The position numbers and the translations under genes are program-made. Positions 13,501 through 25,537 of a stretch of DNA of 64,000 bases are shown here, piece after piece (the first letter of the stretch is position 1; every line of letters starts with the position of its first letter). The notes below the pieces were generated by a model that was not told the DNA's origin, searched no databases, and saw only the letters and a list, made by a program, of their open reading frames with translations. The stretch spans positions 261,440-325,439 of the forward strand of contig NMRB01000391.1 in NCBI GenBank assembly GCA_002633025.1. Reading direction: 5' to 3'. The stretch is from Notospermus geniculatus. Taxonomy: Eukaryota > Nemertea > Pilidiophora > Heteronemertea > Lineidae.

Positions 13501-16500
13501 CGCCGCTGTGTACACGTGATGGCACAGCCTTAGCGCTGTGCATGCCAAATTTAATGGTTTGCTTTCTTGCAAACGGCACTGCCACCAAAGTGAATACGTA
13601 CTTTTATTATAGAAAAAAAACGCTGCCACCAAAGTAAACACCGCAATATTTTATAGTTGTGATACTCGAATATGGCGATGTTTGTGCGCTCTGGCCATGA
13701 ATGCAAGGGATGCAGAGATGATATTACATATCGTAAGATTTCTGCAAGACTAGATGTAAACATGTTTTGCATCGAGCATCACGTCTGTCGCAGCAGTGAC
13801 GCACTGTGGTGACATGTGCGCGAAAGTTCCGTGTCTGCAGATTAGCGCCTGTGTTATATAATTTGCAAATCTCAGCGTAAACACGATTCGGACGTGACAT
13901 CTGTTGGACAAGGATCTATTGATAAAATCCCAATACTGTTGTTCTTGATTTAGACTTAAGACCATGTCTTTTGTTGTAAGATTACCGTATACAAGGTGAC
14001 CGCCGGACTTAACTACGGACGGCAAATCTGTGTGGGTTGACAAGAATAGTTCACTGAGGTTATTTCGTGTCAGTCTCCACGTGATGTCGCAGCTGTTGCA
14101 GCGACCCGTTTGAAAGACGTATAGGGGGCCTACCCCATGCCTGAACATCGAGGTCGTTGACCTGAAGCACACCCGCCCGTGCAATGGTCAGGCCTAATAT
14201 CAGGCTGTCACGGTTGACGCTTTCATAGAGTGAAAGCAATGCGTCTAGATCAATAGACCTATGAGAAGTAAAAAGAATGGGAAATTGACGAGGTGCGGCC
14301 TAGTCTCGGTCACCCAGCCGCTGTTTCGAATCTGGGGATCGAACAAGCGTCTGGGTCATAACGCCACTTTTTCTGTTACGAGCAGACCAAGATCCTGGTC
14401 TGGATGCTGATTGGCTAATCAGGGACAGAGCTAGTCATTCATTCCCATCCGCCGATTTCTCCCATTCGAAAATCACAATCCGGCTGCTGATTGGGCAAGA
14501 GAAGTGATCATGTGACCTCATCATGGCGACGACCACATAATGTCAGTTGGGATTTCTCGACCTCGTCTACCATACGGATACACAATTCCTGCTTAGTTTT
14601 CAGCCTGATATTCAACTCCAATAAGTTGATGCTGTCCAGTAAGCTGTCTCAGATCACTTCACCGATCGATTCATTGCCAGATTCAGACATTTTGGAAGGT
14701 TGTGAGGTGAAATTTTATCCATCAATGGAAGCAGCCATCTTATGTCACGTGACCTGCCACAGCATTACCCACAATGCACTGTATCACAAGAATAACGGCG
14801 TTCTGGGCCAGACGTTTGTGTAGCAGTACTGCGGAACGAAACGGCTGGCTGCGCGAGACTAGGTGCGGCCAGGATAAGCCTGGTAATCAACAGGCGTGTC
14901 CTATAATCCGTGTGTCATTGGTCGTTTTAGTACAATGCTCCAATACATAGTTATTAAAAGTGGGCTGAGCCTGAATGATATCAAGGTGACCTCTTCGCTG
15001 TGACACTAGAGTATGTTCTGTGTATTTGGTACTTCGGCCATCCAATGAAAGAATTTCAATAGATCGTGACGTCAATGAAGTCGTTTGCGTTAAGCGGCCT
15101 ATCCACGTGCAATATTATTGAGTCAATAATATGGGCAATATTATTGCCAATCTTTCTTCTACCCATCATGCGAAAAGCACACGACCACCCATTTGGGCCC
15201 CATATTGTGCAATAATATTGCGCCGTGTATTTAGCGGCTTTAGGCGATCTTATAACTACCAACTCTTCATTCTAGTGTCCGAAATGGCGCCTCTCTTTAC
15301 GAACAAATTCACATTAAACGAGAGAGAATGGGCCAACATTCCCGAGTGAACATCACCAGGCAAATTTCGCAAGCTTTGGGTTACCTCCACGCAAAGGGCA
15401 TCATCATGCAGACGCTAAACTCACAGAACATCTTCCTAGAATCTAAAGTGAAAATCTGCCTGATGGATTATGGGATGGCGGAGAGTAAGAATGACAGGTA
15501 AGATCACGAACAGTCTCACCGCTAGAGCGTCCTTCTCGCGTCGTTTTGACGCTGCTGACGTAGGTTGTCATTTACATGGCCGACGGGGGGGGGGGGCATC
15601 AGAGCATCCATCCAGGAGACACTTTTATCGGCTCGATCTCCTTGTCAAACAAAATTTATTTGGAACAAGAACTTGGGAACCAATCATCGTAAGTGGCTAT
15701 TGAAATCTACCATACCTCTGCTACTTCGTAGCTTCGCGGAACGTGCCTCCTATCAACATTGTGGCTATGTCATCGATGACGTCAGAGAGATCAATTTCCG
15801 ACACCTGTTCAGTCTGTGATCTGTTGAAAAGCACTGTTTCAGATGTACACGCATAGGGCCTACATAAGGTGTGCACAGATGCACTCATTTCCATTTGAAA
15901 GGCATAATTTGTATTCATTATTGAAAACGTACGCTGTCGCTGGTGGCAAAAAAATGGATGCGCTTTATATAACATGCCCACGCTTTTTAGGATTAATATG
16001 TCTTTGTTAAGCTGTCCATGAGACGCTGGAATCAATTTTGAATAATCTCCAAGTTTAACGAGTCGAAGCCACGTTATGTGATATAAAGAATAAATGGGTG
16101 CGTCGATAAGTAGACGGATAAATGGACTGGAAGCGCTTCCATGAATAATTGCTTTAGTGACCAATAGCCATCCTGATATGTCATCGGAAGAGCCTGACAC
16201 TTCTGCCAGCACCCAAACTTAATTCTGAGATGGCCCCTTCCCCTTCTTATTCTACGATATCTAATCAAATTCCATATTTCACCACAAGCTGTGTCAACAA
16301 ATGTAATTCGAAAATTTGGATCAAAGTCTGCAGTGTTCCCCTGCAGCTAGAGTGGTCAGACGATCCCACATCTAAAGAAAGTTCCAACCGTTGCATGATG
16401 TGATATTGTATTAGTTTGTTCAGCGTTTATCAAACTAATTCATTGACATTAAGCACCGGATCAGCAGTTGGGGAACAGTACCGATCATAGATATTACCCG

Positions 16501-18946
16501 TTATCGTGCGCAGCTCCAGAGTTTGAATCACGCTGTTCCTGCAACAACGTTGTTGTAGCAGACATGCAAGTGACGCGCCAACGAAACGGAGATTGCCTCT
16601 GACCATTACTGTAACAAATCTGAATGGTTTTTGCAACCATTTCCCGTTTCAGAGAGGACTGTGGTTGTATACCTCGTGGTCACCTGACCTACATCGCACC
16701 AGAGACCTTGACCACAGTGTATATAGATCCCCCTCGGCTTGTCTCAGTGCATCCGTACACCAAGGCCACCGATGTTTTCGCCTTTGGGTAAGTCTCCACC
16801 TTTCGATTTGGTCATTGCTTGATGTTGGCCTTATTCCACTAGTGACCCAGTGAATCCTACCCTTATCATCTTTCAATCGATACCAACAAATGCTGTCTTC
16901 CCAGTGGAAGTTTCCATAGAATAATATTTATTTTGTCGCTACCATTGATTTTCCCCATAGTGTCAGGTCATCGATTTTTCTGAAAACAACGAGCTGTACG
17001 TTATCTTCGACCACCCAGTGAAAGGACAAAATCAACAACATAAACCCTTTCACTTCCATAACAAATTTTGTCAAAAAAATGAAAATACAACATGTAGATA
17101 AAAAAACCTTGAACGACCCCTGACACCCATCCTGACGACATCAGGGGTTCTTAGCGGTGGCTCCCTTCGAGCCAGCGCTAAGAACCCCTGATGTTCTCAG
17201 GATGCTGACATCTGTCACATACATGTACGTATTCATTGGAAAGCTCTCTGTGAGTCCAGTACTTTTCAATGAACATCTTGACAATTCTTACCACGTGCAT
17301 AAGGGACTTTTCCCCATCATCTGGGGTTGCATTTGTCCGTTTTCTACCCACACTTTAAAACATTCCCATGAAAACGTAGGCTACATTGTAAGGCCTTTAG
17401 CAGTAGATCGTAAGTACGGATACGTAATGTGACTTTCCTTGTCAATTTCAGGACTGTTATGTATGAGTTAATGAGTGGACAGTTCCCCTTCCATGGGCTT
17501 CATCCCCAGTCCCTCATCTACCAGGTCTGTAAGGGAAAGCGGACACCGCTCAAGCATCTTCGTTGTTCTGTCAAAGTCAAGGTAAGCCCCACATATGTGC
17601 AATTTTTGAATACCCAAAGTGCCGTATTCTAGAAGCTTCCTTAATGTAAGGTCGACCTTAATCTTTTGTATTCAACCCTGCAAACAATAGCTAAAGGTCG
17701 ACCTTACACTTAAAGGAGCATGGTATTGCCACTTTTTCTCGACAGCCGGCGCCACTGTGCCACTCTCCAACCCAGGGACCAACGACGTATTGGCGAGTTG
17801 ACCCGATTTCCTCCGTACATTTTGTAATGCATTTTTGTAGTTCGTGTTACTGCCGCTAGGTGGCTCACTCTACGTCGGCAGTCAAATAACGCATTTGAGA
17901 TTCAATACCGTGCTCCTTTAAGGAAGCTTCTAGAATACGGCCCCAGGTGTGCTTTATCCGAAAACGTTGTTTAATGGGACGGACTCCGTATCGATAATCT
18001 GCATGCAGATGACCAAATAATGTCACACAGTTACCAGGTAGGCCTAACACTGAAGTGTCGATGCAGCTGATGATGAATACATCTTGTCAATTTCAGAATC
18101 TGATCCGAGACTGTTGGACGGAATCCCCCAAGTACCGACCTGACTTCGCAAAAATCAACAGGGAACTCAACGAAAATGTAAGTCTAGGCTAGTTACCGAC
18201 ACACACGAACTACCTTCATACTTATCTGAAAAAGCGGTGCAAAACATTTTGGTGCGCTCTAAATGATTGGCGGCCAGCACAATGCACGTCATACGCCGCA
18301 ACGAAACTGCTTTGACCAATCAGAAATTTCATTGTGTTCATCTGTGACGAATCACACATCACACAACGTGCTGCGCCCAGAGCCTCTCGCACGGCATAAA
18401 ACCAGCGCGCGGCTTTGAGTTATCCAGAATGAAATTCCCTCCACTTATCTAATAAAAACTCCCAAACCCACCAAATCAAATGTCGCTTACTTGTGAAAGC
18501 TTAATGTATTTCCAATTTAACTAACCCCTCATATATTACACCCTCTAGCACAATTGGATATCAGATGGCTTACGTGAAACTAGTCCGGATATTAAGTGAT
18601 GGAATCTGCTTTTAGCTCGTCATCACATCATCATCTTCCATCTGATTCTAGTAAATTTTACTTTCCACTGATACAATCATGAGTAAAGATACACGGCTTC
18701 TCGATCGAATTATGGCCGAGTGCCTCTTGTTGGTTTGTAACAATGACGCCAAGTGTCGTCCACTGTTTTTCCCTCGCAGAGTGGGGTGTGCTACTGCTGA
18801 CATCTAGTGTAATATGACGGAACCCTCACCCACGTTACTTATGGTTCTTTGCCTTTTAGGGTGCTCTCCATAAACGCCATAGTTCCTCAGAACCAGAGCG
18901 CATGAACCGAGTAGGCCTGGCAAGAACTGGGACCATGTACCGCTGA
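7567..18946 (+). CDS. KSR: Kinase Suppressor of Ras (KSR)-like scaffold pseudokinase, C-terminal ten exons
   Basis: Scaffold that brings RAF, MEK and ERK together at the membrane. Exons 7567-7653, 7874-7974, 8858-9589, 10310-10490, 12077-12244, 15276-15497, 16653-16787, 17452-17581, 18097-18177 and 18860-18946 join in one frame to give about 640 residues. Exons 1-2 encode a C1 zinc finger (CSYC, CRHC, then CHKKC and a final Cys with C1 spacing). The 732-nt third exon encodes a Ser/Thr-rich linker. The kinase-like domain (roughly residues 350-605) carries family hallmarks: HWHGEVMI, RHENIALFMGAC, GYLHAKGI, YIAPET, DVFAFG and DCWTESPKYRPDF. The key catalytic motifs are altered: the Gly loop is GRNRA, the beta-3 Lys is His, HRD is MQT and DFG is DYG. 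No Ras-binding domain was seen, which favours KSR over RAF. The 5' exons (CA1 region) are missing from the reconstruction. Confidence 0.9.
14292..14870. mobile_element. MITE with 9-bp target duplication (Mutator-like by inference) in a KSR intron
   Basis: A 561-bp element (14301-14861) begins TAGTCTCG and ends CGAGACTA. Terminal inverted repeats of about 30 bp carry the core CAGCCAGCCG/CACCCAGCCG followed by TTTCG. The exact 9-mer GGTGCGGCC flanks both ends (14292-14300 and 14862-14870). A 9-bp duplication is typical of Mutator-like elements. A 110-residue open frame inside has no resemblance that I recognise, so the copy looks non-autonomous. Confidence 0.75.
15090..15243. repeat. Imperfect inverted repeat (MITE-like) upstream of a KSR exon
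   Basis: AAGCGGCC..CACGTGCAATATTATTG on the left pairs imperfectly with GCAATAATATTGCGCCGTGT..GCGGCTT on the right, separated by about 90 bp. It ends about 30 bp before the 15276 exon, so it sits in the branch-point region of that intron. Mutated copy; family unknown. Confidence 0.5.
17128..17204. repeat. Short foldback in a KSR intron
   Basis: Arms of about 36 bp (17128-17164 and 17169-17204) are near-complements with the core ATCAGGGGTTCTTAGCG and a loop of 4 bases. It could form a long RNA hairpin in the pre-mRNA. Nothing coding. Confidence 0.7.
17622..17940. mobile_element. Outer MITE interrupted by a second MITE
   Basis: The ends read CCGTATTCTAGAAGCTTCCT and its complement. The repeats continue inward through TAAGGTCGACCTT for about 40 bp. 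Removing the inner insertion (17714-17917 plus one TTAA) leaves about 111 bp, matching the 106-bp relative at 45369-45474. That copy has the same termini and, in opposite orientation, the same central ATTGTTTGCAGGG. Confidence 0.75.
17714..17917. mobile_element. piggyBac-like MITE nested in another MITE, TTAA-flanked
   Basis: A 204-bp element has 15-bp terminal inverted repeats (AGGAGCATGGTATTG against AGGAGCACGGTATTG, one mismatch). TTAA flanks both sides exactly (17710-17713 and 17918-17921), the target duplication of piggyBac-type transposons. No transposase frame, so it is non-autonomous. Confidence 0.75.
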
Positions 18947-21900
18947 GGGAACCAGACGTAAGCTGGACGGGATTCTAGGCGCCGTGCTCCATTCTGGAGT
19001 ACCGTACTTCACCCAGATGATGATGGTAGACCGGAAAGGAAAGGAAAGGAACATTGCATACTGAGTTTCGGTCACGCCCAGTCGTCTGCCGCGACTGTGA
19101 TATGTATGGAGTGAGGAACAAAGCAAATGGTTTGATTTGGACGGACGAAGGTCTTAGCGTAGATCTGATTTGACGAGGACGAGATGGTGAAATGCGCATC
19201 AGTTCGCCGATTCTGGTAAAGAAACGATGACGTACACGGCAGTGTACAAACCTCGCGGTTTCTTTGACTGTGATATGATTTGGACGGATCATGGACTGAA
19301 GAGAAAAGAAAAGAAGCGTTACTGAATGAATCCATTGGAATCTGTATTTACCATTTGGCCCAAAGGACATGAATGACGTTCATTTTGATGGACACGAAGG
19401 GTTATTACACGGGCCTAACGTCTAAAGAAGGAACTTTCTGTAAACTTCTGTGGTTATTGGAACACCAGACACGACGTGTGAATATGTGACTTCATGAAAA
19501 ATATTCAAGATGACTGGGCACTGTAAACGTGTCTTTGAAACACCAAAATGGCGGCATGAATACATCCAATATGGCGACCGCTTGGTCTGCCGCTTGTTGC
19601 ACCGAGATTGGAACGTGTGTTGGACATTCTGGACCAAACGAAGGCTCATTCCATCCTTCATTTAGATGTTACTCTGTGGGATAACCAATGCGTTTTTGAG
19701 GGGCCAAATTGTACTTGAACCAGACAACGTTGAAATATTTGTAGATGGACGACGGCATATTCCATTTGTGTTGACAGATTCCTTTACGATGGACGATCCC
19801 CCTTGTGGGGAAACGGGAAATATTGAGGAAGTAACACCACTATGCAGATAATGGCAAAACACATACTAGTACATGTATATCCCAGGACAGATTGACCATT
19901 TTTTGTGTTTGGTGGTCGATCTTTCAGTTTCTTTGGTGGAGAACAATGGATGATTACGTCATCTTGAATGGGCATTATTGTCCGTAGTGAGTCGGGGCCG
20001 AGGTGTGTAATACATGTATCTGCGTGTTCAGTTCCTTGTGGTCTGATTGACTTAAATGTATAAAGCAGATAGGATTTCGTCGGTCAGCAATGCGAAGAAG
20101 GAGGCATTATGCCAATATTACACAACCCAACTTCTGAAGGTGGCTTCACGTGAGAACCTCGATTAAATTGATCACGGAAGATCAGAGATCTTTACTTGAC
20201 GAAAAGCAACAAAATTCAAGGGATATGATGGTTGAACGAAAGTTTTGGCTTGGGTGTCATGTGAATTTGCACTGTGCATGACGTGAACATGGGAAACAGC
20301 CTGAACAGTCGAATATTCTACCAAGCAAAAATACTTGATATTGCATTGCATTTTTTTGGTGTAAATGGTACTATGCAGTGATGTGCCTTTAAGCTGTGAT
20401 GTATTTAGTCTTAAGTAAGGCCGAATGTGATGGTAGGATGGTTACAGAGAAGGTTCAATAGAGAAATGCAGGGCGGTGATGTGAATGCAACATGAGCGTT
20501 GCATTGGTTGTTGTTAGTCTGTGATGAGAGTGTACTTGGCTTCTGTGCATTCGATAATCTGTGGTGTTCTTATCTGTGTATAAATGTACGTGTCATTATC
20601 ATTCCGGGGGATATCAGCGAAGCAGCCTGGTCGAATCAAGCCGTTTCTTACTTTTGTCAAGATAGAGATGGGATGAAGAATCAAGGTGGTCTTGGGATGG
20701 GTTGTTGATCACCAGCAGATCGAATTCTTCGCGTAATGTCCGAAAAGAGAGTTGACGAAAAAGATCGGTGGATAGGCTTCAGTCGTTGCGGGCGAGTGAT
20801 ATCCCCTTGGATGATTGTCGGTTCAAGACGGGTACCGAATTATTTTTGTGTTCGTTTTTCTGCTTATTGTGATCACTTACATTCTCAGCTGGTGCTCCAG
20901 CACTTTCAACTTGTGAACGTGATGACTGTACACCTTTACTATATGTGATTGGCGTCGAAATATGAACAATTTCGAAACTTCGTTTGATTGATGTAGGCCA
21001 CTTCGTTTTACATTGGTGTCTTCGACTCATCATTATAGGACGTTTTATGGGGATTGAGTTGTGTGGGCCAAGAAGAAAATGTAGTTTGAAAGGGGAGTTC
21101 AAAACCTCAATCCCAGATTAAGCGAGCATTACACTTTATCGCGTGCTTATCACGCATTGGCTGCTTGGTAATTCAACGCACAATTGGTTTCCAATCGCAC
21201 CTCTGGGAGTACATTAGCCCTAGCGGTGAGATGGGAAACCAATCTAGCAAATTTCGTGGATGTTACCCGTACTTTAAAGTAAGCACTCTCTCGAAGTCCC
21301 TCCCAATTACTCTGGTCAAAATAGAAATCTTTTTAAGATTGAGACTATATTGAGGTTGAAAATATTTGGGTCAATCACTTTCGGATGACGTCGATCGAAT
21401 CGGTTGACCTGTCAGTTAGTGAGTGGAGGCCTAAAACTAAAAAAGTTCAACTCGGGTATAGGCCTACTATAAGTCAAGTAGGCCTATGCGGACCAGCGGG
21501 GTCTGTTTTGAGCTGCGAATGTATGAGTCAAAAGTAATTAGTTCAAACTCGCTATAAAGCATGCGTAATCGGTATCTCATTATGGGTTGGCCTGTATACA
21601 CAAAAGCGCTGCAAGACAACATGATGTGCCGGCTGCGTATAGGCTTTTTTGTCAAAATGTCAGAACGAATTCTGGCCTACACTTATATTTCTTTGACCAT
21701 AGGCTACTGAAAAACATTGCTCAATCTTGCGTCGCAGCCCAAAAGGTTGGCATTGCTGCATTGCTGGGTTTGGCATTACCCAGTCATGCATTGCTGCATT
21801 ACTGGGTTTCTGATTCCTGTAAATAATAAAAAACGACATAATTATTCGCGCTTCCATCATTCAGAACCCATTGATTCAGTGCAAGGTCAATGCAATTGAA

Positions 21901-23884
21901 TTTCTGTCGTTTATCTCGACCTATGATTGACGTATTATCGTGCCAAAATAGTTTGTAATACCTCAGTTTTGTATCGTTTTGTACTTAAAACTCGCTGGTT
22001 ATCTTGACGTCGTAAACGTTGTCAAAGCGGTTGTTTCTATTTGAAATTAAAACCCCTATTTTCTTACCAGGTGAATTTTCATGGAGAAGGGCCAGTTTCT
22101 GCCAACTTCTGCAGATAGGTGGCAGTCTACCGCTTCGTAGCAGAGAGTTTCCGCGAAGCCCCCACCCCCGCCGACCGAACACCAATCCCATTGTTTCGAT
22201 GCCGCGAATTGAGCACCAAACGAAAGGATAGACGTTCGCCTTGGAGTTTCTAGGCTTTGCGAAAACTCGACTGCTGAGCAGTGTTGTCGTTGGCTCTGAT
22301 ACTATTGTGATGATCTACGCAATTCGACTTGTCAAGTGTTTTTGACTGTAGCGCCACCTGTCGACAGAACGCGCGAGAAGTCGGCATGCATTGTTACGTA
22401 GTGTTAGTGAGTGTGCACAAAATTGTTGTGGAAGGTTCTATTTTTTATATATTTCGTATTTATTGCGCGGGAAACGTTGCCTTTGCCGAGGTGGGTGGAA
22501 CTAAGTTCTGCCTTCAAATTGTCAGTGATGTTGAATTTTATTGGCATACACCATTAAGGGGGCATTCACGAGACTTCAAAGTTCTAAAATGGGTGACAAG
22601 GACTTTTGAACAACTTTGCATAATCCGTCTTAAATATAATGGTACCTTTCTCTCTGTCAATGCTGTAAATCTGGATTGGGCGGTACGTCTCTGATTTTTG
22701 GCTCAATGTAATAGCAATGCCTTTTTTGTGTATGGCAATGTCGTCTCGCCTCGGCGCATGTGGGATGGGGGGGGGGGGGATTTTTTGATCGCACTGTGGA
22801 AGATACATTTGAAAATATGGGTATTTGGGCTCTGTGGCCACAGTTTTTGTACTTTGTCGGGCACTACGAAAAAATGTCCATCTTTCATACCGTACACTGT
22901 TTGCATTTTTTTCATTATTCGCATCATCACGAGTTGTTCCTGCGCGAACAATTTGTACATATCTGCTAAAATGAATATTTCCGTGTTGCGCTCCGAGACT
23001 AACTCTTCATTCTGTCGCCAGGGGGCTGGATTGAGGGGGTAGGTCTCCGGTGGCCTTTTCGTCGTGCATGTATTGTTTGTGGTGTAGTCATTTTATAGTA
23101 ATAATGTAATATTGTTATTTATATATAAAATAAACTCAGCCGTTTGTAAATTTGCTGTTACGTTTTTGCTTCGGACATTGGAAATGCACAAAGCCATCCA
23201 TGGCCATAGGCCTATAATGCTGTCCAAGGATGAACCCTCCTTGCTAACATTTACATGTAGGCCTATGTCGTCGAGGATGATCCCCTGCAGACTTTGTAAG
23301 GCCGTTGAAGTAAATTTTTCAACGTGGTATCAATATTATTATCCAGGGCATGAGTGTAAGTTACCATGACAGATATGCATACAATCACATCCATTTTTAG
23401 ACTTTACGTGATCACTGTCGAGTGCCCAACAACTCGGCCTACTACCGGGTCGGGCGCCAATGATGACCCAAATACATCCTGTGATTCAGTTAAGATAAGA
23501 AAGTAGGCCTGTACATTCTGTAATGCACACCCAAAACACCACCTAGGCCTACTTTTCTAAGTCGTGAATCGGGAGGTGTGAGGAAGCATTGTTTCTGTCG
23601 GCTTACATTCAGTTGATGGACAAGCAAGGCTATTTTTGTGAATGATTGGGACTTTCCTGGGCCTTGGTGACTCACAAGGAGGCCACGTTTGCGGGATATG
23701 ACAAATAAATAGGATTGACAAAGCGGTTAAAATTCTACCTCGGATACGGACATACGGGTTAGACGACAGCCAGCCGTTCGCGCCTAGACTTACAACGCAA
23801 CCAGTGGACATCTTTCCCTCTTTGATCCCGAGTACGTCATCCCCATCAGAATCACCAGTTGCTGCATAAAGGTCAAGTGACGAT
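18947..23884. other. KSR 3' flank and intergenic spacer
   Basis: No further exon with a recognisable product was seen between the KSR stop and the Rab start. The first part probably contains the KSR 3' UTR, but no single polyadenylation signal stands out; AATAAA-like words occur near 21825 and 23125. A 12-base G run lies at about 22769-22780. Short open frames here have no splice support. Confidence 0.5.
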
Positions 23885-25537
23885 ATGTCGATACGGAAAG
23901 GCTACTGTTTAGACGATGATTACGATTTCATATTAAAGTGTAAGTTAGCCTGGCAGTAGAGTTTAGTCCGGTTTAACCCCTCCTCCCAAAATGAGATCAT
24001 CGCCCACTGCCTCAATAGGCGTCACCAGTGGTTAAAACTATAGAAATGAAAGTGACATGTGGGTCCTTCCCACACAAAAGCCATCCATGTATAGGACGCG
24101 GTTTCAGTGTGCTGCCCTCTATCGTAGCAATGATCCCCATTGATAGCACCATTTTTCGGAAATTGACATCGGTTTTCAACTCCCCAAGTCTGATTTACGT
24201 GTGATCACAGCGTGCATTTGTTTCAGTGGTCCTCACAGGGGACTCCGGTGTTGGCAAGAGTAACATCCTCCTCAGATACACCGACAACAGATTCGTGACG
24301 GGAAGCAAGCCGACTATCGGGGTCGAATTTGCCAACAGGTGAGGCAGACGTCCGAGTAAACAATGGTCAAGTCTGAATCAGCAACTTTCAAACATTTAGA
24401 ACCACTGACGTCACTCGTGTGAATGTAGCCATCACGATCTCATTGCTTAACATTTCAGGAGCGTGACTATTGATGACAAGACTATCAAAGCTTCCGTTTG
24501 GGACACTGCCGGACAGGAGGTGTTCAAAGCGGTTACGGCTGTGTAAGTACGACACCAGGGGTAACGAGCATAAAGGGGTCGTAACCCTACGTCAGGCCTA
24601 CGCCAGGCGTAGTGCTGGTCGATGCCCCATCCTCGACCAGCACTACGCCTGGCTTATATAGGCCTGACGTAAGGTTACGACCCCTTTATGCTCGCTACCC
24701 CTGGAGCTCCTAGGCCTGCGTCTAACCGTGGGCCTGAGTACCATTTTGCTCCCGTCGCATCAATTTTTATCCCAGCCCGTCAAACATCATTCCCACCCGG
24801 AGTTCTCACCTTTGTTTCGTCGGGAAACAATCCGATTCTCTCCATTTCAGCTACTATCGCGGAGCCCAAGGCGCCTTACTAGTCTACGACATCTCCAGGC
24901 ATAAGACGTTCGAAAATTGCGAAACATGGCTGAGAGAAATCAGGAACTACGCATCGGACGACATTCCGTGTATACTTGTCGGCAATAAGTGTGATCTACG
25001 TCACCTTCGTGACGTCACAGTAGACGAGGGGAAGGAACTTGCCGAGAAACATGGCCTCTACTTTATTGAGACGTCGGCAAAGGATGCAGAGAATGTGGAG
25101 GAAGCATTTGAAGTCCTTTTTAGATGTACGTATAAAGGGGCCTTAGTGGATTGTGTCCCCCCAGGAAGCTCAGAAAATCATGGCATATGTTGGTACATGT
25201 AATCGTCATTGACTGTCCTGCGAATCGTTAGGCCCAAGACATCATGCATATAGCTGATGCAACAAATTATCTTCTAAATCTACCCCTGATCAAGTAATTT
25301 CAAATTACAGTTATCCTTGAAAGGAAGTACAACGTCAGATCACAGTCGGATAGTTCGACGCCTAGTGAAGAACCAGCCACCGGTCAGGAACCTTCACTGA
25401 GCAACAGACCCACCCGCACAGTGAAGTTATCTCCCGAACTATTAGATGACGACAGTCGGGTGGAACCGAACGGAAGAACGAACACCAACAAGATATCAGA
25501 CAGACTCCGTCCAAAATGTTCCAGTTGCAAGACGTAG
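23885..25537 (+). CDS. Rab11-like small GTPase, five exons, complete
   Basis: Membrane-traffic GTPase of the Rab family. Exons 23885-23939, 24227-24338, 24459-24542, 24851-25125 and 25311-25537 join in frame to 250 residues with stop TAG. All nucleotide-binding motifs are present: GDSGVGKS (P-loop), PTIGVEF (switch I), WDTAGQE (switch II), NKCD and ETSAK. Closest recalled matches are Rab11/25: [28 protein letters not shown] and DLRHLR. Switch II is divergent (GQEVFKAV where Rab11 has GQERYRAI). The last exon is a long hydrophilic tail ending CSSCKT, which is not a standard CC, CXC or CAAX prenylation end. Start chosen as the first in-frame ATG of the exon ending DDDYDFILK; an upstream non-coding exon is possible. 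Intron 3 holds a large palindrome. Confidence 0.9.
24555..24704. repeat. Large near-perfect palindrome in Rab intron 3
   Basis: Arms 24555-24622 and 24632-24704 are nearly exact complements with about 9 unpaired bases at the centre. The outer end is CCAGGGGTAACGAGCATAAA and the inner part CGCCAGGCGTAGTGCTGGTC. It is a foldback element of about 150 bp starting 12 bp after the exon-3 donor site. Confidence 0.8.
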
